This document shows, in pieces, positions 36,568 through 51,767 of a stretch of DNA of 64,000 nt. Positions within the stretch are counted from its first letter, which is position 1. The number at the start of each line of letters is the position of its first letter. The stretch is from Purshia tridentata (Eukaryota > Streptophyta > Magnoliopsida > Rosales > Rosaceae). Below the pieces are notes generated by a model. It had not been told where the DNA came from, made no database searches, and worked only from the letters and a program-made list of their open reading frames with translations. The translations under genes were made by a program, and so were the position numbers. The DNA lies in contig QANT01003437.1 of the NCBI GenBank assembly GCA_003254885.1, positions 84,500 to 148,499 on the forward strand, in the 5' to 3' direction.

Positions 36568-37101
36568 CTAAGCCCGATGCCTGAAGGTGAGTGGCAAAAG
36601 TGGTGGCTGTGGGCTTCTTACCATCCTGTCGCGATTTCGTCCTGTGCGCAGCAGACGAAGAAAGTCGTCCCCCAGAAGTAGAAGCAGTGGTTGTCGGAAA
36701 AAGCCCCGAAGCAGAAGTAGAAGTTTGCAGAGAAAGCCTAGCAGCAGCGACAGCAGCTTGTGAAGCAAGCCCAGAAAGTGAGCCAGCAACAAGAAGATGC
36801 ACAAAATGTAAAGCGCAGGCTGACAGAAGTTTGGAAGCAGAAGCGAGACCAGCGAAACAACTGAGACTGAACCAAAGAGCATCATGGTGTTGAGGTATCC
36901 GAGACTGAAGGCCAAGAAATTTGCAAGTAAGCTAGACAGCAAAAGCATGATGGTCTTGTTGTGTGTTTGGAACAGATCTTCTTTTGGATATCTCATCTGG
37001 ACCAAGGCTAGCAGTGTGGAAATGATGAACGGAAGAAGGTTATGGGATGTTGTTTGTGCTTCTGCAAAGTTGATGACGTGAATATTAATGTTGATTGTCA
37101 T
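36568..37101 (-). pseudogene. Family X copy C, open but missing the shared start
   Basis: A long frame (36568-37236) contains the core: SHNLLPFIISTLLALVQMRY, PKEDLFQTHNKTIMLLLSSL, MMLFGSVSVVSLVSLLL and leucine-rich segments ending in TGRNRDRM. The shared MPxST start is lost by a 12-base in-frame deletion seen against copy A. The Met at 37101 (MTININIHVI) could replace it, or an upstream exon could splice in at TTTGCAG near 37065. It may be a gene rather than a pseudogene. Confidence 0.5.
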
Positions 37102-37418
37102 GAGGTACGTACATGGCATTGTAAAATGGTGGCCATGAGTAGGCATCGTAGCTCTTTGGTTCATGATATCATATCGAGAGAATAGTACTACAAGAAGAGA
37201 AGCTGCATGCAGGCTAGGGCTTAAAACAAATTTCAATTTATAAGTGAAACTTTACGTTTTATTTTGTGGGCCAGCTATGTATAGCCTAGTTTCTATTTTT
37301 GACCGTTGCGGCCTATTTTACATTTCTGTGCAAAAAGTAGATTTCATACTTTCATTCCGTGACTAGTTGCATGCAATCACAATGCATGTGGGGAGAGGCC
37401 AACAACCATACTTTTCGA

Positions 37419-37465
37419 CCGGTGCATATATGTACCTTGTCAATCAACGTACATATATGCACCGG
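37419..37465. repeat. Perfect 17-bp inverted repeat
   Basis: CCGGTGCATATATGTAC at 37419-37435 and its exact reverse complement at 37449-37465, with a 13-base loop. Confidence 0.93.
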
Positions 37466-39199
37466 AAATTTTGCATGAATGACTTTCTTTTCCCTTTTTT
37501 TTTTTTTGTCGTTTTAAATCACAAGATTTAATAGTCAAATAATGCAACTGTACATTTCCAATCCAAGAGGACCCACTATCAGGCCTGATGCATAGGGCGG
37601 ATGTATATTGACAAATTGTGCAACTATACATTCATTCATAGGGACGGACATGTATATTGTGGGCTAAGAGGGCTATAGCTCACCCTAGTTTTTTTTTTTT
37701 GGTAGTAATAGTACACCTATTGATGAAGGCCAGCCTACCTAATTACAAAAAAAAAAAATTTTTTTTCTACTAATCTCTTAGTTGGTTTAGTACTTTTTAT
37801 TTGCTTTGACTAAACAAAATTAAAAATCAGTGCTTTTCTTGTCTTCTTAGTCATCTCTCGCCATTGCTCTCTCTATGTAAAGGTTATTTATACTAATCTA
37901 TTTATAATTTATTTACAGTATTAAGTTAATTATATTAATCTATCTATAATCTATTTATAATCTATTTATAATGTTGAAAATTTGTTGAAATAATAAAGTT
38001 TGCATTCTTCCTCATGATTTATAGATTGATTTATCTAGGGTTGACTCTTTCTGTAACGGAACAAGAATTTTAATATTTGAAAATTATTAAAACTCAATTT
38101 CAAAACAAAATAGATGAGGAGTTTCTTAATGATTGTATGATATTTTTAATATTAAAAAAGAACTTTTTGATTAAGGATTTCTATGTTGTGAAGAAGCGCA
38201 AGGTTCAATTTTCATAGACTTATCCTGTAGTTGCATTGCATATTTCATTGTTTTTTTTATTGTTATATATATATATTTTTATAGATATGTATTTTGAGGG
38301 ATACGACTCACTATGTTCCTCGTATATCTTTTATATTTATTAATGAAATTTCTTTGTACTGTCAAAATTTTTTTAGCCCCCCAGATTTTAATTTCTGGAT
38401 CCGTCCCTGCCCACTATCTTGTAAATTTTTGGGTAATCAATATCAAGTGCAAGTGTATTGGCGTATACGTACTGTGTAGCCTTCTAGAAAACACTAAACG
38501 AACAAAGTCTCTATTTCTCTGCTGTTTCTAGCATATTTTTGCCTTCACTTTAACAAAACCAGCAATTAATAACAATGCTAAAAGTGCAATTGCAATGCCA
38601 ATTTCAATTCTTTGTAGCTCACTTTGAGGCTTTGGCTTTTACTTTTTTTTATTTAGATCCTTTCTTTCTCTCTCTCTCTCTCTCGATGCATTTAGTATAA
38701 CAAGTGAATGAGTTATGTATATATACATTAAATTTAATGATAATTATATATTAAGTGTTCACAGTTCCTTAAAATGGTGTCTTAGGAGGACATTTATATT
38801 TATTTTATAGTTCTTACGATTTCTTTATCATTATTTAAGAGTTTTGACCTTTTAACTTTTTAAGTCATCTTACAAAAAGGTGAAATTGCTTTTAAAGAAA
38901 TTGTTAGTCTGAGAGTGTCCATATATAGCAACTTTAGGTGGGTCTAATTAATTGACCAAATTTCATGAATTTTTTTGGAGAATATATATGTAGATTGGCT
39001 CTTATTAATCAGTTCGATCACGGCTTCACGCTGATTTTTTTTTAGTGAAATCATAAAGTTTAGTTAAAAAGCCTTTTTCTTGATCTGTTAATTTATTTAG
39101 GAAGTTAGATATATAAGAATAATTATAAAAATAAAAATAAAAAACCACGCTGCAACTGAAAAAGAAAGAGAAACAATTGGGCATGGGCATGGGTCACCA

Positions 39200-39635
39200 A
39201 GTACCTTGTGTGGGGTTGGGCATGGCTCAATGTGTAGAGCATGGGCTTGGCATGTGTTTTAAGGGTAACCCCTATGATATGGAATTATAGAGTTACACAT
39301 AATTAATTAATGTTCACTTGTTGGCGTGGCGTGGATTAGCCCAGCATAAATATTAGTTGATTTGCAAAAAATATATTATTTGGGCTCGCATTGATTAATA
39401 CCACATCTGGTGCCTTTCTTGGTTGGGCTTTTATGAGCATGATTCTTGGACTGGACTTTCAAAGTTACTGAAGTTATTTAGTTAGTGTGGCAGTATTATT
39501 ATAGACTAAATCTCAGAAGTTGAGAACATATTTACACATTTTGTAGAGATTAGATTACATGGATAGATAAGAATACAGCTGCTCTCATACATTAAAAGAT
39601 GACATATTGTTGAGTTTCTCTAGTAATAGTACAAG
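39200..39635. repeat. Module R, best copy (repeated at 42685-43030 and, weaker, elsewhere)
   Basis: A marker phrase such as ACCACATCTGGTGCCTTTCT, followed by TTGGGCTTTT, GAGCATGATTCTTGGACTGG and ATTAGATTACATGGATAG, occurs in order here and at 42685-43030. Weaker versions lie at 33595-34060, 34440-34680, 40080-40250 and 32220-32350. Copies sit 3' of family X copies, as though gene and flank were duplicated together. Confidence 0.8.
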
Positions 39636-39926
39636 TGAGTTCCACTTCATGTGGTATTTCAATCATCTGAACTATTTAATATTTAAGTCTTTATTCAAAT
39701 ATCATCTTTGAAAAAAATTAGCTAAATAGAAAACTATTTGCCTATCTAACTTTAATAAAACAAATAGACGGTTTCGTGAAAAATATTTGGTTTGTCTATT
39801 TATTTGATCAAAGTTAGATAGACAAATAATTTTTAATTTGATTAATTATTTTCAAAGATAATCTTTGAATAAAGCCCTAAATATTAAATGATTTGGATGG
39901 TTGAAATATTATATGAAGTGAGTCTC
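39636..39926. mobile_element. Foldback MITE-like element
   Basis: Arms of about 120 bases: the left arm has CACTTCATGTGGTATTTCAA and the right arm, reverse complemented, CACTTCATATAATATTTCAA. Both continue through TTTAATATTTA and CTATCTAACTTT to a centre near 39775. No coding capacity; target duplication not resolved. Confidence 0.75.
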
Positions 39927-40702
39927 ATAAGAAATCCTACAAATAAAATTATATTTGTAATCCCATTCTTATAATTTTTTAATAATTCGAACTATTTGTT
40001 TTTTAAATTTTTATTCATAGAATTCTTGAAAAAAAGAAAGAAAGTCAAAGATATATACGGTGTAAGTTGACCTCTAGTGTGTTTTTATTGATCGGGCTTG
40101 TGTGGTGGGCTTCATTCTCGGACTTCCAAAGCTTGGGTTGTGTGTCAATGTGGGACTAAATCTCAAAAGCACTTTTTTGTTTTCTGAGTACAAACACATT
40201 TGTTCACTTTGTAGAGATTGGAGCAGATAAATATATTGACTTTTCGTGGAACAAAAACTGTACATAGATTAGACGTACAATGATATATTATTAGGATAAT
40301 AATCTGAACTTTTAATATTATACTCAAAACTCATTGGTCATCGGATAATGAGTATTGCTACTATGACCATATTTTATATCATTCCTCAAATAAAACTAGT
40401 ATTCACACAAATAAATCTATATATATGGATCTCGCTTCTATTTAATAATAAACATTACAAAACATGATCAATCAATTTTATATCTGAACATGTGAAATAA
40501 TATAAAACGACGAAAGATTATTATATATAACAGTATATACGTAAAACCAATAATCGACAAATTATCATATTGTTACAAATCAATTGAAATTTAAATATGT
40601 TACACAATTATAAAAAAATAAATTATACACATGTTATGATTGATAAATTGATAACAGCATGTTATATATTATGAATAACAATTTTGCAAAAATATTGTAA
40701 CG

Positions 40703-41205
40703 TTACTGTAGGGCAGAATATATATTTTTGCATAACTGGAGCGAGTATAGACTATCATCCACGTGGAAAATCCATAGCGATGAGGGGCAAAAGGGGAAAT
40801 GTCGTCCCGCGTGTAAGGGGGGAAGGAATTTAGGCGCCAGAAGTAGTAGTTTTGAGAGCAAGGGCAAGAACAGCAACAGAGCCAGCAAGAAGAAGAAGGT
40901 GCAGAAAAGGTGTAGTACAGCAGAGGCTGCCAGTTGCAGGAGTAATAGTGTGGAAAGAGAAAGGCACAGGAGTGAAAGTGTGAGTGAACCAAACAGCATC
41001 ATGCACCTGCGCCGCCTGAGACTGAAAGCCAAGCAATATGCAAGCAAGCTTGACAGCACAAGGATTAGGGTCTTGGGGTGTGTTTGGAATAGCTGCAGCC
41101 AAGCAAGCAAGCCAAGCAATAGCTGCAGTGCAGATTAATATTGTTAATGAAGTGCATGGCATTGAAAGGGTTAAATATCCCAACATACAAATGATAAATT
41201 GCCAT
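40703..41205 (-). pseudogene. Family X copy D, rearranged N-terminus
   Basis: The upstream conserved leader (MAIYHLYVGIFNPF at 41205) is present, but the first membrane segment is replaced by GCAAGC/GCTTGC-repeat-derived sequence. The core LFQTHPKTLILVLSSLLAYC, LAFSLRRRRCMMLFGS and a leucine-rich tail follow in another frame with no ATG. The C-terminus is also shifted (LWIFHVDDS). Confidence 0.65.
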
Positions 41206-41239
41206 CCTATATAAATTATAAAAGCAGGCATGCCAGGGA

Positions 41240-43373
41240 AAGCAATTTATAGGCGTCCCTCAGCAAGCAATTTTAAGTTCAAGTGGCAAACATCCCTGTC
41301 GATATCATGTGCATATCGGAGGACCAAAATCCCAATACGTTTTTTTTAAAATATACGTTGCATTAATGTTTCATCGATACATGTAAGAACCTGCAGTCTG
41401 TAGACCTCCTTAACTAAGTAGATCAATACCGATTATACCGTCGGCCAAATCTTCGTATGTTAGAGTTAGACCACTGATCGTGACTGGTAAGCATGAATTG
41501 GGATATCTTAATTCAGTAATAGTTTGTGTGTGAGTGAAAATCTCAATGGAGAAATAGAAAGGAAGGGACCAACAACGTTAGCTCGGTATCATGTAACCAT
41601 ACCATACCATGCGGATGCATCCTTCCTTCTTTCATTTTTTAAGGGCTTGATGGGATATTAATTCTTCAAACTCTTTTTTTTGAAGCCGCCTACCCATTGA
41701 CTTTTAGTTCATAGATTAAGCTCAATTTAAAAAATTGCAGTCGGCAAATTAAGGTTCATATAGGTGCGAAGTTCAAACACACCTAGCTAAATCATCTTAT
41801 AATTTCAAGGCCAAAGTATTTGTTTAGTCCCTGTACATTAATAAAAATTTTAATATTTCCACATTGAAATATTAAAAATACATGTTTAGGCCACAAAAAC
41901 ACACTCTTATTTCCGCATTGGAATCTATGTTGCAGCCAAATGACCAACTTAGCGGAGAAATTAGGTATAAATAACTAATAAGGTCCTAATACTTTAATGT
42001 TTCCGCTGAAAATATTAAAGTATTGCGATTTCATGATCACCTTATATGTGTAGTGCATGTACAAGCAAGTAGATCAAGACCGTTGGGCAGTAATTAGCTC
42101 ATGCAATGGGTGGTCCAGATCTTCGTATCTTTTCGGACAATTTATGGAAATTCAAATTGCGAGTTCAGTATCCCATGATTTAAATAACACAGTTGAAACT
42201 CTTAAAGGAGTTTTTGTGCGTCTTAAAAAAAAACTCCGCCCTGTGACCCTGTCATTTCCCTCAGGCCTTCCCATGCTTATGGGAAATGAGACCCGTTTTT
42301 CTCTACTAATATATTAAATGCTAAAAATAACTTATTGTTTTAGTGTATGGTCCAAACAGGGACTCGGATGTACTCCAAAGAGGCACTTGAACGTAATTTG
42401 GCGTTTAGTGTATAGGCTGCTTTGTTTTAATAAAAAATACTGACAATAATTCTTTTCTAGTAGGACCAAACCTCCAAAGTTGCATGGCACCTTCTTCTTT
42501 CTTTCTCTTTTGGCTTACAAAGTTAGAAAAATAATAGGGAAATATATATATATATATATATATATTAATGAACTTTATGGACACCTAATATATTTGAACA
42601 CCCATTTCAAATTGTTTCTCAACAAAGCCAGCAATTATCAGCGCCAGAATGCGCAATAGAAAGGCCAATCCCAATTCTTTGTAGCTTGTGTGGGCTTGGC
42701 ATGTGTTTTAAGGGTACGTAGCATTACTGTTCACTTGTTGGCGTGGAGTGGATTAGCCCGGCATAAGATTGTAACATCTTTTAATATTATTTGATTAGCA
42801 AATAATATATTATCTGGGCTCGCATAGCGTAATACCACATCTGGTGCCTTTCTGGTTGGGCTTTTACGAGCATGATTCTTGGACTGGACTTATTTGGTTA
42901 GTGTGGCAGTCTCAGAACATATTCACACATTTTGCAGAGATTAGATTACATTACATGGATAGTTAAGAATACAGCAGCTCTCATGCATTAGCAGATGGCA
43001 TATTGTTGAGTTTCTCTAGTAATACTGCAAGTGGTTTCATATATATAGGTGGTTTTTACTTCTATCAAGTAATTATATATTATGTATAATCGCAACTATT
43101 ATGTAGTGTAATTAATTCATGTATTATAATATGAGTAAATATTATTAATATTATAATTTATAATTATATACCCATCATTCACCCTCATAATATATATAAC
43201 ACGTGAATTAGTTATATTACGTACATGACCGTTGTGAATTAATATATACGTAAATTAATGATATTACATACATGACCGTCTTCGGATTTTACATAATAAA
43301 TTTTCTATTATAAATAGTTGAGATAGTTTTATCCGGCACATATAGTTTTATTTTTAGTATTACGTAGCGTTGC
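41240..43373. other. Gene-poor interval between family X copies D and E
   Basis: Contains AT-rich DNA, a CCTGTA/AATATTAAAG inverted-repeat patch (41830-42020), a (TA)n run near 42543-42566 and a module-R copy (42685-43030). Confidence 0.5.
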
Positions 43374-43820
43374 TCACACATGTGGCAAATCCATTGAGAT
43401 GTAGGGCAACAGTGGATATGTCCTTCTCTGGACGAGGTTTTGTCTGGCGCGTAAGGGAGGAAGGAATTCACTTACCAGTTTGTTGAGAAAGTGCAAGAAA
43501 AGCAGCAACAGAGGCACCAAGAAGAAGATGCACAAAGAGTAGAGTACGAGCTTCCAGGAGTAGTGTGAAAACAAAAGTGACACGAGTGAAGCAACTGAGA
43601 GTGAACCAAACACCACCATGACCGTACGGCACCAAGGAGCATACTTATGAGTATGACTAATATAGCTTATAACCCCGAAGGCCAAGCAATATAGAAGCAA
43701 GCAAGAGAGCACAAGGGTGATGGTGATAGGGTGTGTTTGGAACAGATTTTCTGATGGATATCTGACCTGGACGAATATCAGGAGTATCGGAATGATGAAC
43801 ACCAGAATGTCATGTACTGC
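43374..43820 (-). pseudogene. Family X copy E, core intact, start lost
   Basis: The frame reads HDILVFIIPILLIFVQVRYP, SENLFQTHPITITLVLSCLL, then VVFGSLSVASLVSLLF, LYSLCIFFLVPLLLLFL and a tail ending PYISMDLPHV, close to the end of copy A. No ATG lies in frame before an upstream stop, so it is non-functional or depends on an upstream exon joined at CTGCAG near 43818. Confidence 0.6.
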
Positions 43821-44822
43821 AGATTATTGTTGATGAAGTACATGAACTGCAGATTTAAAGGATTAAAATTAATCCCAACATTATGAAAATTATAATTTGG
43901 CATCCTAGCTAGCTAACTGGTTTTGATGAAGTACATGAATTACATATGATATAAGAAGAAGCTGTGTTCTTGTTTTAGATATCCATAGAGAATAAATCAA
44001 ATTCACAGAGCGAGAACTTATAGGCATGGGCAAATAAAAAATTACTTTGTAGGTTAGGAAACTTTGAAAAACTTTCCGTGGTGTACGTTGACCCAAAGTA
44101 TTTAGGTCGAGAGACTATGAAATATTAATATAATAGCGTATTTAAGATCAGGGTGACCAAAAAATTATTAATGAGATTCCGTCATGTTGATGTTGGCGTG
44201 ACTCGATCAGAGTCTCCAAACCCTTAGAGGGAGGTGCAGACCTTATGCGCGCGTCCCAAATTGTGTAGTACACGAGTAGATCAAGACCGTCGCGCAATAA
44301 TGAACGGTTAAGATTCGGATGTTAGTGGTAATAGCATGCATGCAGTTGAAAATCTTGCACAAGCAGCCCGAGTTTGGGGACATTTGGAAGAGACGACTTG
44401 GTGTCGTACTTTGTCATTTTTCTTCTTTTTCAAAAGTAGTAAAGTCAAACTGATCGAGTTCATGATATAGTAATTCAAGAGTAGTATTTGAAGGTCAGTG
44501 ATCGAGTTCATGATTTTGTTGAAGTATTGTGATTTTGGCATGATTGGTTGGCGCGACTCAGAGTCTTGGGCGTGAGAGAGGAGTGCACATGACATGAGGC
44601 CCATGTGTAGATATCATATAATGAGGCATAAAAGTGAATCATGTGGTTTTAATTACCCAAAAAAGAAGTGAATAATGGGGCAATGTACGTGTAGACAGTG
44701 AATAAGACAATAAATAAGATATAGTGGATTGTTATATATAATACTATAGTATCATAAGAAGCCCATGTACATGTGTAAAGTTCATATATAGTACCATACT
44801 GTGGAGTCTGCCATAAAATACT

Positions 44823-45058
44823 AAAAGAACAATTCTCTATTTCTCTGCTGTTTCTATTTGCTAGCATATTTTTTCCTTTACTTTTCAGCAAAACCAGCAA
44901 TTAGCAATGCTAAAAGTGCAATTGCAATGCCAATTCCACTTCTTTGTAGCTAGCACTTTGAGGCTTTGGCTATGTTTTTGTTACTTTTTTTATTTTGATC
45001 TTTTTTTAGCTCTCTCTCTATATGCATCTAGTATAACAAGTGAATGAGTTATCTATTT
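44823..45058. repeat. Second copy of the 38.5-kb flank segment
   Basis: Shares GCTAAAAGTGCAATTGCAAT, CACTTTGAGGCTTTGGCT and TATAACAAGTGAATGAGTTA in the same order and spacing with 38493-38722. A shorter version is at about 42600-42700. This copy ends about 175 bases before the TsaD-type gene start, so duplication reached that promoter. Confidence 0.85.
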
Positions 45059-45234
45059 AGGCTAGGCCCGACCCAAATCTTCTTGGGCTCAGTACATGAA
45101 AAACAGATAAAACGTTTCTTTCTCGTTCTGAAAGAAGCGTTTCGATGAATAAGAAATACGTTGTTCTTTGAAGCCCTGTCACTGACTCACTGTGTGCGCC
45201 ATATTCTTCATCCCTCTCCGTGTCTCTGTACGGA

Positions 45235-50091
<4,857 letters not shown>

Positions 50092-50671
50092 CCTTGCATC
50101 TACTAAATCTTCAGCCACCTAATGCTGTTCCATGGTTGGGGAGCCACATTCTGTGAGTCAAATTGATTTTTAGATGTCAGAATGGTTGGCTCAGAGTGAA
50201 CCACCTTTCTATTGATGAACGGAAGATTGATCGCAAGTCTGGCTCTGGCTAAAGACTGACTATTGGCATCAAGCAATGTTATGACTTATGAGTATATTTT
50301 GAGAAAGCAGTGTGATGCACGTGATACCTTAAAATATGTTGCCAAAATGCTTGCAAGAACATCAGTCTTTTCCCTTGTAATATATGTTACATCTGCACAT
50401 TGGTTGTTTAAAACTATTTATTCTTATTCATTTTTGTATATCTCCCAGTCGTAATGGAGTTTCACTTGTGCAGGTGGCCATTTTGCATGTGAGATCTATT
50501 TTGAAGAGTAACTGATATCAGATTGACTTGTGGTCAGTAACCATGCTTGAAAGATGACACGTGAAGGATAAATGAAGAATATTTATGATAATTTGTCAAT
50601 TAAAAATAGTTTATTTTTCGGTTACTTTCTCATCATTTTTGTACTTATCATAATTCTCATAGAATAATATT

Positions 50672-51062
50672 TAGGTCATCCCTTGAGGATACCTTAATAT
50701 CACCCATTTCTTTAAATTGTAATTACGACAATACCGATGCATGATTGGAACTGTACATATTTTAAATTATTTATTATAGATTAACTATGTAAAAAATTAA
50801 CTCAATCGGAAATCGTTTGGTTATTCAATTGTTGTCAATTAAATAAAAAAATAAATTGTTTTTGATTAAAGAGTGATTTTTTGACTAAATCGTAGATTTT
50901 TTCTATTTAATTGACAATAATTATATAACCAAATAATTTTCAATTAAGTTGATTTTTTGCATAGATGATTTATAATAGGTAATTTAAAATGTGAACAATT
51001 CTAATCATGTGTCAACATTGCCGAAATTATAATTTTAGAGTGACCTTAAAGTACTGACCCAA
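50672..51062. mobile_element. Foldback MITE-like element, about 390 bp
   Basis: Inverted arms of about 190 bases meet near 50865: the left arm has GATGCATGATTGGAACTGT and GTTGTCAATTAAAT, and the right arm, reverse complemented, has GACACATGATTAGAATTGT and ATTGTCAATTAAAT. The ends carry GGTCA...CTTNAGG in both arms. Flanks have AATATTT-like words but no certain target duplication. Confidence 0.75.
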
Positions 51063-51258
51063 ATATTGTTCATTCTCATACCTCTTCCCTGTTTTAGTTA
51101 AAACCACATAAAACAAAAACGTTATGAAAGACACTGTTAATTCCCTTTTAATTCTCCTTTATGTGAGTGCAACTTTCATATTATAGGTGTCTATATCTAG
51201 ACACATGATACCCCATAATAAAAGTTTATGTTCCCTTTCTGTAAAAATTTGTTAAATC

Positions 51259-51547
51259 CTAAGAAGAAAATAAAAGATGATATCCAAACTTACTCTCTAG
51301 TTTCTGTAAGTATATTCATCGATCAAAATGTCAAACATAATGCAATGTTTGTGTGTTTTAAAGGAAAAAGAATGTGCTTTAAAGGAAAAAGAATGTGCTT
51401 ATGTTAGAGTCTACTAAGAAGAAAATAAAAGATGATATCCAAACTTACCTTCTAGTTTCTGTAAGTATATTCATCGATCAAAATGTCAAACATAATGCAA
51501 TGTTTGTGTTTTTTAAAGGAAAAAGAATGTGCTTATGTTAGAGTCTA
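51259..51547. repeat. Tandem duplication, about 155 + 134 bp
   Basis: Copies at 51259-51413 and 51414-51547 share CTAAGAAGAAAATAAAAGAT to the end GTTAGAGTCTA. The first has an extra internal 20-base repeat (AAAGGAAAAAGAATGTGCTT). Confidence 0.93.
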
Positions 51548-51767
51548 ACATAAAGACTAAAAGCAAGTGTTCTTTACCACTAAACCTACTACAAGCATTT
51601 AAAATGCTCTAAAAAAGAAAATTTAAGAAAAAAAAAAACAATTATACACGTTCTTAGAGGGAAAAAAAAAAAAAAANAAAAAAGGAAAGCCGATGACCGC
51701 CAAAATTTCCCTCCACTTTCATTACCTACTAAACAAAAAAACCCACCCAGTCTTGTTTGTCTAGACA

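Larger units (their letters stand above)
37470..40700. other. Duplicated flank, no gene
   Basis: AT-rich. It holds the first copy of a roughly 230-bp segment (38493-38722, repeated at 44823-45058), a module-R copy (39200-39635), a foldback MITE (39636-39926) and a partial module R (40080-40250). Short open frames are not supported. Confidence 0.55.
50092..51767. other. Intergenic between the TsaD-type gene and RAD51C
   Basis: Holds the 3' UTR (to about 50550), a foldback element at about 50672-51062, a tandem duplication at 51259-51547 and a poly-A tract with one N (51661-51682). No gene seen. Confidence 0.6.
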
